The notes beneath the pieces are model-generated. The model made no database searches. It worked only from the letters and a program-made list of their open reading frames with translations, and had not been told where the DNA came from. Positions 23,408-34,440 of a stretch of 64,000 bases of DNA are shown piece after piece; position 1 is the first letter of the stretch, and every line of letters starts with the position of its first letter. The translations under genes and the position numbers were made by a program. This DNA comes from Cryptomeria japonica (taxonomy: Eukaryota; Streptophyta; Pinopsida; Cupressales; Cupressaceae), in the NCBI RefSeq assembly GCF_030272615.1, contig NC_081413.1:445055038-445119037 (forward strand), written 5' to 3'.

Positions 23408-24327
23408 TGTTGTTATCAAATTCTGATTCCCTCCTATTCCTCCCTGTAAGAAAATTTAATAACTATGTTTGTATATGAAGAGGACACCAAGAAAATAGAA
23501 TTCCAAACTAACATATAACAAAGTTTCAACAAAACCTTCTACACTTCGAACTTATCCAAAGCTTAGGTGGGTATACCTTTTGTGAATACTTTCACACTTT
23601 TAAATTGAGATCCACAGTAAACCAATGCTAAAAACTTATGGACTTCATCACCTCAATAAAAATGAAACATTAAAGAAAACTTGTGCTCATTATTAGTATT
23701 TGATCCCATGAAAGATAGAAAGAATTCCATAACTAATATTAGTGCCTTACCCAAGCCATAGAGTTACCTAATGAACATTCTCATACATTTCATCACTTTG
23801 GTTTTCATGAACCCCATACATGCCTGACATATATATAGATTCTTTCCCTTTAAACTAAAACCATTTATCAAATTCAAAGCAACAAACAATGGATTTACTC
23901 ACAAAAATATTTCACGCATATTTAATCCCTCTCCTGAAGACAAAAGCCAGAAATATATCTATAAGATTGCGTTACAATCCTTGCTCATTCGAATAACCCT
24001 AAATTATCCAAATGAAACCAAAAAACTAATTAATGCACACCAGAAGACAAAGAAGATTTAGGCCTGAAACTTTGATCTGTATATTCATATTCATTTTGAA
24101 AATTTTACATAACTCAAAGTAATTTCTGAGAGAACTAGAAAACCCTAGATATATTTTAGCAGAGTTCCTTTACAAATTCTTGTGATGATTTTTTTCTAAG
24201 TCCTGGTATCCATTTATAACAATATGGATGCAAAAAAGCTTCAAACTTTCCTAGGAAAAGTTTTTTACAACCATGATTCCAGCTCAAAAGAAAAGAAAAT
24301 ACAATCATTTCATTTCCTAACAGCCTT
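23408..24327 (-). other. Non-coding 3' end of X2
   Basis: AT-rich, colinear with 2642-3522 plus 12464-12523 of X1. No gene, PPT or poly(A) seen at the end. Confidence 0.65.
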
Positions 24328-27300
24328 TTAAGTGTGTTGTTCTACTGCATCATCTTCTAACTGTTCTGGGACTTCCTCTTCTTGTACTACATATTTATTT
24401 TTCCACTCTTGGAACACGTCATCACTTGGCTAGGAGAAGCTAACAATCTTCTTTTTCATCTTATTTAGCCTTTTCCATATGATTCTCAATTGCCTAACCT
24501 TTGTCCATAGAAAACCATAATGCAACTTTACTTTCTCAATCTCCTCAATTGTCTTAATAAATAAAGACATGTCATCTATATTAATGATCTCATTTAACCA
24601 TTGAGACAAGTTATACCCCAGCTCATCAAGCCATGTCTTTTCCTCCTTCAACTGACTTGGGCCAACAAAACCCATAGGAAACAGTTCATACTTATGATCA
24701 AAATATTCTTTTCTATATAAGTGGGCTTTTCTCTTCACACCTACCCTTTCTTCTGCTAACCCGGTCATCCCTTTTACTAACTCACATGTGTATTTGATAT
24801 TGCCATCAACCTCTATCTCTTCATGAGATGAACACATAAGTTTCAACTCCACTTCCCTAGGCATCCACTTATTCAAAATTGGCTCCAACGTAGCCTTATC
24901 TTCTTTCAAATCACTCAAAATATTCAAAATTATTTTCATCTAAATGTATATAATAGAGGCTCCAAATGAGTCAACAAATTTCAAGATTGTGCCTCTGACC
25001 TTCTCTTCGTATTTTCTTGCAAATAAGGCCTGAGCTTGTTTTAACTTTTCCATCTCATCTTGTATGGTTTCAGTTGCTTGGAAATGAGAGGTCATAGGAG
25101 AGGGGGGAAACTCAATGATGGGACGGGTGGGTGGAGGTCTTGCTAGATAAGATGCAATCATTAGAGTGGAGGACTCAGCCTTCTAGTATTGCCCTTCCAA
25201 TTGACTTTGTAATTTAGCAATGATACTATCCTTGTTGGCTATCTCTCCTTTGGCCTCATTATAAGCCCTTAGAACAGTTTCTATTTTTACTTAGAGATAA
25301 ACCCTCTCCTTTACTTCCTTCTTAGCCACTGCCACACTTAATTTTGCAGTTTCTAGAACTATGCTGGCAGCTTCTACCACCCCTATATCCTGGACTCTCT
25401 TCACTATCATACCTTCTAGGTAGCTAGATTCTGAGGTGTCCTTCCTTCTTCTACTCTCATCCCTCTTTAGTGACCAAATAACCAAAACAACATTATCCTT
25501 ACTAAATGTCACTCCTTCTAGGGGCTTGGTTTCTTTCCTCACTACTTCAAGCACTAAGGCATCGACTATGTCCCATTCAGGAAGGATTAAAACACCATCT
25601 TTTGATACCTTTTCTCTCCCCTTTTCAGGAGTAATGGCTTTGAATTCTGCCATCATTTCTTGCTTCACCTCTTCCTCCACTGTAGTTGCATCTTTGTGAG
25701 GCTACTCTTTTTTCTTCTTCTCACATCTTGCCTTAAATTGCTCAATATTTTGTTTCCAAACAAATTGCAGAAAGGACCCTATTGTGACAAAATTACTATC
25801 AGCTAGGAACTCCTCACTGGCTAGTTTGATAGTAGGGTCTAGCTCTTTTCCTTTGAAATCATCTACAGTCAAGTTCATCTCAGCACTCGGTGGCTCTTCA
25901 AGCATTCCCTTTTGTTTTTCCTCATAAGTGTATGCAATCTCCCTGAGACTCCCTAGCTGTAACAATTGCTTTGTCACTACTTGTTCATCTCCCACATGGA
26001 TAGGGGATTGGGATGGAGAGTATAAAGGTTCACCTGTTTGCACCTTATTTCCCACCCTTTTCCTTTTAGGGGAGTTTTGGATGTCAATGACATCTCCTAT
26101 TTCTCTCTTCCCTTTTGAAGTAGAGGGATCACCAGTTACCAACACTAGCACACTATACCTTGGATTCTTATGCATCACATAATCACCCAGAGGGATGGCC
26201 TTGGAAAAGGCAGGCTTGGCTAAAACCAACTTAGCCCTTCCAGGATCGTTCCTCATTATAACCACCCTCTTCTCCTTTAATATCTACATTAGGTCTTCAA
26301 AATAAAGAATTAAGAATTTAATTTTTTCCTCAAAGGGAGGAAAACTAGACAGAGGATCATAACCACAATCAAATTGGTGAATAAAATCAAGAGACTTCTT
26401 GTATGATACCCATTTTTCTTTTCTCAATTCTTTCTCATCTAGATTGAATTCATTTCTGATGAGATCCTCAAGAAAATGGAACTGATGTGGTCTACCTTTA
26501 CATACTTCTCTCTTTCTGAACATGCCATTGAAGAAATCTTTAGGGTCAACAAATCTTGATACTGCAATAGACAACCTATATGGTTGAAAGAAATCATCAA
26601 AGTGTTTCTAGCCACCCTTGGTGATTACAAATTGATGAGCCATGGTGATAGTTGGGAAAATTGTCCCTTTTCCCCTATTTGTTAAATCTGCCTCTTGCAC
26701 ACCCCCAATTTGCCCCAGGATCTCTGCAACTCCTATCTTCAATGGGACTTGATAAGGGAGTAAGTATGGAGTTACTTTGAAACCATAAACTTTGAACACT
26801 ATAGAGACAGGGTATAAATATATATCACCCCAATTGTGGACAATCTTGATACTTTCAGCAAATTCTTTAGGTCTAAGGAATTCTAAAAGAGCCTAAGGGA
26901 TACTAGGGTTTTGTTGGCACAAGAGAATCCTAAGTCTAGATACAAAGCATCTATCAAACTTCAAGTAACTAGCATCCTCTCTATCCTAAGACAAAATTGT
27001 GCTCCATAATTGCATAGACATCTCTTCACCATCCTTATCCTTAACGTGATCCATTTCATTAGTGAAGTAATCAACACCTTTAAACAAAAACATATGCATG
27101 AGAAGAGAGTACCACCCAAAAGGGCTATCTACCTTACCATTTTTTATCCCTATCACCCCTACAAGAATTGCATTAGTGAGATAAGGTGCATAATCAAAAG
27201 TTACTGCTAGAGAGGGGTTCAAAATTTATGCTATCATTAACATGTAGTGAGTTGGCATGGTTGTTTCAGCATCTTCCCCAACAATCCGACAAAGTGACAA

Positions 27301-27927
27301 ATACATCACTTTAGCCCTTAGAGTAAAAAGATTAAGAGAGAAGGGTTCCATGGTACTAGGGCCTACAATAGTTAACCCTCCTATTTTGACAAAAAATTCT
27401 TTCAAAGTGCCGCTCCTGAGGTGATCTCTCTGCACATTGTAGACCTGTGCAAATGTTTCAAAATTGATAGGCTCCAAGTAATTTGATACCTCACTGAGCT
27501 TAAACACCTTCCTAAACTCATCATCATTTATCTCAATTAACGCTCTCCCCTTCACATTTCTCACTCATTTAGCAACAGGGTAATAGTTATTTGCAATCTG
27601 GGTTAATAAATCTACATCCATAAAAACCCTAGGGACTATGAGCTTTCCCACATCTAACTCCCATACACTTTTCATTGGAGCAGAGGAATGTCTTTGGCTA
27701 AATCCCACTTTGAAGAGTTCCATACTTGATATCCCTATTTGCAAATCCCTTAACTAGTTCCCTTTATCATACAAACCGTCTCCAATTCTTAAACGGGGGG
27801 CCTTGGGCACTAATTCTTTTATTTTGGATATGGCATTAGTGGACATGGTTAATTATTCTAGGAAATCATCACATATAGCTCTATCCTGATAATTTACCTT
27901 CCCTATGAAATCTCTTTGAGTTTCCAT
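24328..27927 (-). pseudogene. Long ORF of X2, about 1,200 codons, unknown function
   Basis: Start ATG at 27927 (METQRDFIGKVNYQDR), then a series of open blocks: 27564-27226 (FRKVFKLSEVSNYLEPINFE, then RDHLRSGTLKEFF), 27222-26986 (SPFGWYSLLMHMFLFKGVDY), 26799-26284 (AHQFVITKGG, PKDFFNGMFRKREV), 26265-25702 (basic patch PKRKRVG, then QFVWKQNIEQFKARCEKKKK), 25680-25291, 25161-24328 (helical). Stops and small shifts separate the blocks; X1 is open at some of these points, so the ancestral frame was continuous. No polymerase, integrase or zinc-finger motif. The 27300-27100 part resembles ORF2 of B and C. It could be an element-specific protein or an old captured gene. Confidence 0.65.
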
Positions 27928-28199
27928 CTTTGAATTACAACTATTTTAATTTAAACTCAAACAGACCTCTGAGAATTTAAGCACCCAATGATCTCAATTC
28001 GAATTGTAACTATTAAACATTTGTACAAAACTTACTTGTTGTCTGAAGAGACTTGCTTTGCATAATGGTTCCTCTACAAAACTTTTTGAAATGACATTAC
28101 AATTTAGTTGATGTGAGGCTTAATATGGCAATAGAGCAATGAATTGAAGCATTAATCTACATGCTTCGGCAATCAATTCGCAATTGAATTTGAAAAAAG
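27928..28199 (-). other. Unique spacer upstream of X2 ORF
   Basis: AT-rich, about 270 bp, absent from X1 because of its deletion. Nothing recognisable. Confidence 0.5.
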
Positions 28200-29530
28200 G
28201 CTCTAATGGACCAGAAAGGAATTCTTAGTGTCTCAGCTTTTCGCTGTTTTGTGAAGATTAAAAACCTTGCATCTCTGCCATGCAAAACAACATCATCCAT
28301 TAGATCCTTTAGAACTTTCACGTCTCTTACCTTACCTGGGTCATCCTGCTTAAAAACAGGCCCCACCTTCCTTTCGCTGCTTCGTGAAGGATAAACCTCG
28401 TGCATCCTTTTCATGCAAAACAATGTTGGGCATTGGATCTTGTACCATTCGCTCAATCTTTACTCTCCACGGTGACCGTTAATCCTTAACACTAACTGAA
28501 TGAAGTCATCACCGCTAATGGTTTTCATTGTTTCATGAAGTTTAAAAACCTTGCATCTTCAGGCTGCGAAATAGCGCTCATCGATGGATCTCTTTCGAGG
28601 TGTGCAACCTTTAACATTCTTTATCCTTTGAAGTGGGCCCTCTGCATGGAATCCACCTACCTTATTTATTTCTGTCAAATAACTCTTACGTGTCATCCAT
28701 TCATTCATTGAGGAACTCCAATGGACTCCACATCTGAACTGCCACATGTTTTACCTAACCATGAATTTCATCATCATCACCACTCAATCAAAGTGGGCCC
28801 TTTACGATCCTTTGGAGCCACGTGTATCTGACAAATTACCTTTTTCCTTATTGATTTTTGACATCCAACTATTCTGCCACATCATCTGCCATGCAACCAC
28901 TAGCTCATTTTTCTATTTCATGAAAAGTAAATGTCATTTTGCTTCTAGCTGTGAAACAACGTGGGTTGTCTAATCAACTCCAAGTTGATCAGTCTTTAAT
29001 AACTGAGAACTAGTCTATCTGCCAGGCCCACCATCCTTTTGCTGCTTTGCAAAAGATAAACTCCATGCTATTTCACCCAATGAAATAATGTGGACCGTTA
29101 GATCTATCTCAAGATTCACCTTCTTTATTTTCCACATCACCCTTATGCTGGGCCCACTCCGCTTTCACAACTTCATGAAAGATAAAATCCTAGCATCTTT
29201 CCTTTACAAAACAACATGGATTGTTGGATCAACTGGTAGATATCATCCTTTAACCTTCATTCTTTAACCCACTAGCCAGGCCCGCCAATCTTTTTGTTGC
29301 TTCACAAAGCATAAACTCCATGCTATTTTGCCCAGCAAAATAATGCCAACCGTCAGATCATCTTTGAGATGTGCAGTTTTTAACTGAGGGATCCACTTGC
29401 CTTTCGCGCCCGCCACTCTTTTCGTTGCTTCATGAAGCATAAAGTTCGGGCTATTTTCCTTTGCGAATTCACATGCACCGTTGGATCAACTAGAACTTGC
29501 ATGGTTTTTACGAGGCCCGACAAAGAACTT
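28200..29530 (-). repeat. Diverged ~130-bp tandem modules in the leader of X2
   Basis: About eight modules, anchored near 28240, 28375, 28530, 28915, 29038, 29165, 29295 and 29425. Each has TTGCTTCATGAAGCATAAA or a variant, then CATGCTATTT, a GCAAAATAATG-like block and CCGTTGGATCAACT. The last four are spaced 127-130 bp. GC content is higher than in the flanks. Short ORFs here are incidental. Confidence 0.75.
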
Positions 29531-29623
29531 AAAAACTTAGGAAAAGGGTGCAAAATAAAACATTAATAGAGACCCGCCTAAGGCAAAAAGTGAAGGGGGG
29601 ACTCTTTCATGATGGACCGACCC

Positions 29624-29639
29624 TTCCACTTAAGTGGAA
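29624..29639. repeat. Perfect 16-bp palindrome in X2
   Basis: TTCCACTTAAGTGGAA, near the right (5') end of X2. X1 carries the same site with one change (TTCCACTTAAGTGAAA, about 16681-16696). Confidence 0.8.
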
Positions 29640-29816
29640 AAAGTAACATAGAAATAGAATGTAGGGATTTCAAGACATAAAAAGGGTAAATTTCAAAAAC
29701 CCTAAACCTTCAGACCAATAAATCAGAGGCAAGATGAAGTGCTAAGAATAATTTTGCATATTTTAGAAGATTATGGAACAAAATCACCCAAAAGTCAAAA
29801 CAGTGCTAATAGGGGG

Positions 29817-30134
29817 AGTACTCAATTGTATGGTTCAAAGGTTATTTAATCTTTCTTTGATGTTTATGTCATATTTCTAGCATTGATGTCAAAGGGGGAG
29901 AGATATACATGTGAAAAATAGAGATTAACAGAAATATCAATCAAAGGGGAGAAATCATAGCTTAACAAAGATATCTATCATAGGGGGAGTTTGGTCTATC
30001 AGTTCAGAAATTCATTGTTATATCATTTTTGGGAGATTGTTGGTTGTCTTTTTTTGGGGGAGACTTGTTTGGAATTTCTTGGCACTTGGATGTTTTTCAC
30101 GTCTAGCATTGTGATCAATGCCCAAGGGGGGTAT
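29817..30134 (+). other. 3' UTR of A1, right part, with polypurine tract
   Basis: Continues from 23407. Several GGGGGAG stretches occur; the one abutting the LTR is AAGGGGGGTAT (30124-30134). The 151-codon open stretch at 29991-30446 crosses into the LTR and is not a gene. Confidence 0.75.
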
Positions 30135-30685
30135 TGTTGGAATTTTGGAGGAATTTATAATGTGTTGCATTGGTGTTTCTCATTGATGTCAATAATAGCT
30201 ATTTTGGTTCTCTACCGGATTCTGGTAGAGTGGTTGGTTTATGATATTGATCTTGAGATTATCGTCGGTATGCTTTGGTTTTTGGAATTGGTTTGGATTG
30301 GTTATTTATGTGTTTTTGATGTGTATACTATTCAGTTGGATTGGGACTTGATGATCTGGAAGTTATCTTTTGTTCTAATAAGACTTTTGGCTAAGGGTAA
30401 GGGTTTTACTGACAGTGCATTATTGAAGATCTTTTACTGGATCTAATAAGTGGTGTTGGTGTGGCTTTTGGAAGGTTATTAGGATGTTGATAGTTATCAT
30501 GTTCATGTTCTAGTTGATCGATGGTGTTGCATTTGGCTTATTGTGACCTATTTTAGGTCCAATTCTATTCTCCTAAATTATGGACCAGTTTATGTAACAT
30601 TGTTGGTGGATGCTCCCCATGCATTACCGGTTGGATTTATTGATTGGTTTATGTTGTTTTGGTCTTAGGACGACTTGTTTTATCA
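30135..30685 (+). repeat. 3' LTR of copia A1, left 551 bp
   Basis: Starts TGTTGGAATTTTGGAGG right after the PPT and is a diverged relative of 30686-31740 and 57482-58696. It stops at TATCA (30681-30685), where A2's LTR begins; the rest of this LTR should lie right of the window. Confidence 0.8.
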
Positions 30686-31740
30686 TGTTGGCCATTTGGA
30701 GGAATTGATTATGTGTTTCATTAATGTTTTGTTATTGTTGTCAACACTAGCTATTTTGGTTGCTTTACCGGTATCCTTCTGGTCCCGGTAAGATGTTTGG
30801 TTTCTGGTTGGATTAGATCATGATGAGCTGGTATACTTCGGCATGTTTGGGTTATGGAATTGTCTTATTCATGCTACTCATATTCATGTTGATTCAGTTG
30901 TTTTTGATCTAGTGATCGGATGCTATCTTGTTTGCTAGCAAGCTTGGTTTGTTGTTCTAGCGAGGGTGTCACCGGTAGATCTTTGTTGAAGATCTTTGAT
31001 GTTATGTATAAGTTGTGTTGGTGTGGCTTCTAGTAGAGACTCAGGGTGTTGATGGTGATCATGTTTGAGACTTGGTTGATTGGGATCATTTATTTAGCAT
31101 GTGTGGACCTAAATTGGGTCCCGATTTATCTAGGTTATGGATCGGCTTAATGTAACGTGTGGACTGGACTTCTCAATGTGTTTTTGAGATGTCTTATGGG
31201 TTGGATATTATTTGTTTGGTCTTAGGGCAACATGTTTTTTAATTATCTAATTTATTTATTGTCTAGTGGATGATCTTATTGTTTATGGTTGAGGGTTTGT
31301 ATATAAATGATGTAATATCTCATCTTAGATCATATTGGAATGTAATAGGAGGGAATAATGTAATAATCATTCAGGTAGAGGATTTGGTCGATAATTGGTG
31401 AACGAGTTGGGTTTATGTAAGAAGATTTATTCCTCCATTATTGAGCTTAATCGGAACTATATTCAGGCATAGGAGATGCTATCTTTGTAGTTCATTCTTT
31501 CCTCCGAATTATAGTCTTGATTTTTTATGTAGTCAGTCAGACTCCTTTTGTGATGAGCAGTGTTCTCTAGGCTATTGGCCTTCCTGCAAGTGCAAGCCCC
31601 ACAATCATAATCAAATACTTACTACAACAATATTATCTGACTATGGATAGGCTTCCCACCGTAGTTTTTCCCTTTATCAAGTTTTCCACGTACAAATCTT
31701 GTTGTCATGTGGAGGGTATTTATTCTCTGATTGTTGTTTA
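30686..31740 (+). repeat. 5' LTR of copia A2, left part
   Basis: Starts TGTTGGCCATTTGG. Aligns with 57482-58540. TATA box TATATAAA at 31300-31307. Interrupted at GTTTA (31736-31740, TSD of B) and completed at 53838-54001, giving about 1219 bp. Confidence 0.88.
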
Positions 31741-32957
31741 TGTTGGCATTTTGATGATTATGTTGTGATTGTCATTGATGGACACACACTTGCTATGAGA
31801 TCACTTTGAGAATGTATGAATTATGCTCAACCAGTAATTGTTCCAAGCCGATATCATGTTGTAGTCTTTAGACTACTATTGTTATGCAGAAAGTGTTTAC
31901 CGATCTCAAGCGGTATAAAGACCCAAGTGGCATAGAGAGATCAAGAGGTTTAAGGATCTCAAGTGGAGTGGAGCAAAGGAGCCAAAAGCGGCAGTTATCT
32001 TTTTCCTAGTCTTCAATTTTTGTAAACTGATAATCTGTTAAATCGGTATTAATCTAAGTCACCAACTGGTAACCAGAAAGTTGGACAAACCAGTAATACT
32101 CTATGATGAGTTACCAACCAATATTTTTTTGTGATGAGTTACCATCTACTGACACTTTGACAGTGTTTTTGTGTCGTGTTATCAAATGTGTCTAGATACA
32201 ATGAACCTAGAAACTTGTAATGAAATCCTATTGGACTGACATGAAATCATATTCCTTTTAAGGACTTCATGTCTAGGATTTTTAAAAAGGGGACAACATG
32301 CAAGGATAGTTGTTAGGTTTTGTAGTGCTTGAAACAAAACCTCTTGAATGTGTGATCTTAATTGAGAAGATTAAGTTTGTGAGTTGTAACAGAGTAAGGA
32401 GTTACTGATGACTGAAGTAATGCTAAAATGCATTAGCTATGAGGTACAATGGATCTAATCAAGCAGACTGTGCCATTTTGCTAGATCATTCACTTGTTCA
32501 TTACTCACATCTTTGACAAGTTAGAAACCCTTAACCAGGTAGGCTCAAAGAAGCCTTTGTAAATCCTCTAACAAGGTGGTTCACATCTGTTAATCTAAAA
32601 TCCTCTCACAAGGTAGTCTTTAATTGGACTTATCTTCTAATAGAGATTGAGATTCCTAATAGGATCTGTTCTGGTAAAGAACATTGTATGACCTTAACCG
32701 GTCTGGTTACTATTTTGCAAATGGTTACTTGTGAGTTTCATCTCACCGTGGTTTTCCCATTTGGGTTTCCGTGTTAAAATCTCTTGTGTTATGGTGATTG
32801 TGCTCTGTGGGTGAATGCATTATTTTCTATTTGGTTTGCATGTGTGTTAACTGGTTTGTTTGCTAAACTGTTTTATCAGTTTACTAATAGACTATTAAAG
32901 TGTTTAAGTACAATATTTTTTGGTATACAAATTCACCCCCCCTCTTAGTATTCATCA
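31741..32957 (+). repeat. 5' LTR of B
   Basis: TGTTGGCATTTTGATG...AGTATTCATCA. Aligns over its full length with 52616-53832 and with the solo LTR at 58722-59875. A TTTTTAAAAAGG stretch near 32280 may be the TATA region. Confidence 0.92.
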
Positions 32958-32958
32958 A

Positions 32959-32972
32959 TTGGTATCAGAGCC
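32959..32972 (+). other. Primer binding site of B
   Basis: TTGGTATCAGAGCC just inside the LTR: perfect match to the initiator-Met tRNA type primer site. Confidence 0.88.
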
Positions 32973-33007
32973 AACCTTTCTATAAGTCTAACCACTTGGA
33001 AAGAGAT

Positions 33008-33165
33008 ATGGGGGAATACACTATGAGGGAACTTACTCATCGGCTCACTCAGTCTGAGAAAGCCTATGATGAACTTATGGTCAAATATAAGGCCTCTTAG
33101 GTAAAAAGAAGAGAGCATGCTGAAAAACTAATGGAGCTAACTGAAAATAGTTCTTCTGATGAAGT
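33008..33165 (+). pseudogene. Gag of B, N-terminal part
   Basis: ATG at 33008 (MGEYTMRELTHRLTQSEKAY) after the PBS. One TAG at 33098-33100, then coding continues to SSSDEV, where C is inserted. Resumes at 47765 with AGMEALIQEVEKLNE. Mostly helical, heptad-like. Confidence 0.8.
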
Positions 33166-34044
33166 TGTTAGGGTTCCCACAGATACTAAGAGGGGGGGGT
33201 GAATCAGTATCTAACCGATAATGAAATTTTCTTAAAACTGAATATGCAGAATATAAAGTAACAGTATACTGGTATGCAAGAATTAATGCAAATAACAAAA
33301 TCAAAAGCATCCACATGAAAAGAACACCATAACACAAGATGTTTAATGAGGAAACCTGATGTGGGAAAAACCTCGGTGGGATTTGTGATCCACAATATTC
33401 ACTTACTGGCCAATAAGAGAATATTACTTACAATAGGGGCATGCACATGCAGGAAGGCCAACTGCCTAGAGCTCACTGCTCAACAAGAAGTCACACTGAC
33501 TTACAATGAGGATTTACACAAATCCAATATTCTGTACTGGTTTATAATAGCATCTTCAATGCCAGATTTAGTACTAGTTCTTGCTCTATTCTTTACATAT
33601 ACCCTTGACCTACAATTCACACATTAGGTCTGCCTTATATTTCTTTATTACATTCTCTCCATATCCTTCAAATGCCTACAATGATCTCTTTTATATACAA
33701 GAGTCATTTTACAATTTGCCAAGTCGGCTGACAATGATAAACAAAATGTTACATATCAAAAATCCTGTCGGCCTCTGTGTCGGTATACATATTTCCTTCT
33801 GTGCTAGTGTACATCTTCTGTACCAGTGCCGGTGTAGATTGATTTTCTTGATGCCAGTGCAATGTTCTATTTGAGTAATGCTTTGCCGGTATAATGTCTT
33901 GCTAGTGCCATAGGATTGCAAGGTTGCCTGTGTAATGCTTTGTCGGTATAATGTCTTGCCGGTGCCATAGGATTGCAAGGTTGCCATCAATGACAAAACC
34001 TTCAATCACACATAATGTCTCATTGGAGTGTCCATATGCCAACA
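33166..34044 (-). repeat. 3' LTR of C
   Basis: Plus strand TGTTAGGGTTCCCACAG...ATATGCCAACA, near-identical to 46879-47759. TATA box (TATATAAA on the minus strand) at 33690-33697. A run of 8-9 G lies close to the LTR end (33190-33199). Confidence 0.93.
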
Positions 34045-34058
34045 ATCTCCCCCTTTGG
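34045..34058 (-). other. Polypurine tract of C
   Basis: Minus strand CCAAAGGGGGAGAT directly before the LTR start TGTTGGCATATGG. The same tract type is used by B (52604-52615). Confidence 0.85.
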
Positions 34059-34440
34059 CATTGATTGCAACACTCATGAGAAATTTCAAAAAGATATCCA
34101 AAAATGTGTATACCAAAAAAATGTTACCAAAAATATGAGGGCTCCCCCTGAGCATGTGATCCCTGTGTTTTGAATTTTCTCATCTACTCCTCCCCCTTTG
34201 GCATCAATGACAAAGGTTTGTAGATTTGTAGTTGTACCAATACATAACCTCAACCTTGTAGTTGTGTAGTTATTATCTAGAGAATATCTCCCAAAATTAA
34301 GTTTATACCATTCATAAACATCTTGCTCTCCTTTATTGCTATCTCAGTTCTATGTACTATACCGGTGAGATGTTGCAAGTGCTCTGCCAGTGTTTTGCTA
34401 CCCTATTTTAGTGCCTCTGAGATTTCCTTGCACAGAGATA
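34059..34440 (-). other. 3' untranslated region of C
   Basis: About 380 bp of non-coding sequence with another CCAAAGGGGGAG-type tract near 34187-34202. Nothing else recognised. Confidence 0.6.

Larger units (their letters stand above)
23408..29811 (-). mobile_element. Element X2 (LTR-less repeat, unknown class), most complete copy
   Basis: About 6.4 kb, second copy of the unit seen at 2642-16863. Flanks share GGGGG (23403-23407 and 29812-29816; AGGGGG is also possible), a likely TSD inside A1's 3' UTR. Left end TGTTGTTATCAAATTC, right end near CAGTGCTAATA; both ends agree with X1 within a few bases. Layout on the minus strand: repeat-rich leader (29811-27928), one long ORF (27927-24328), 3' non-coding (24327-23408). 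No LTRs were found by comparing the ends with each other. Confidence 0.78.

Noticed and set aside
28200-29530. CRISPR-like array
   Set aside because: Modules are diverged, have no constant repeat with unique spacers, and the context is a plant retroelement.
29991-30446. 151-codon Trp/Leu-rich ORF
   Set aside because: Crosses from the A1 3' UTR through the PPT into the LTR; no conservation with the other A LTRs.
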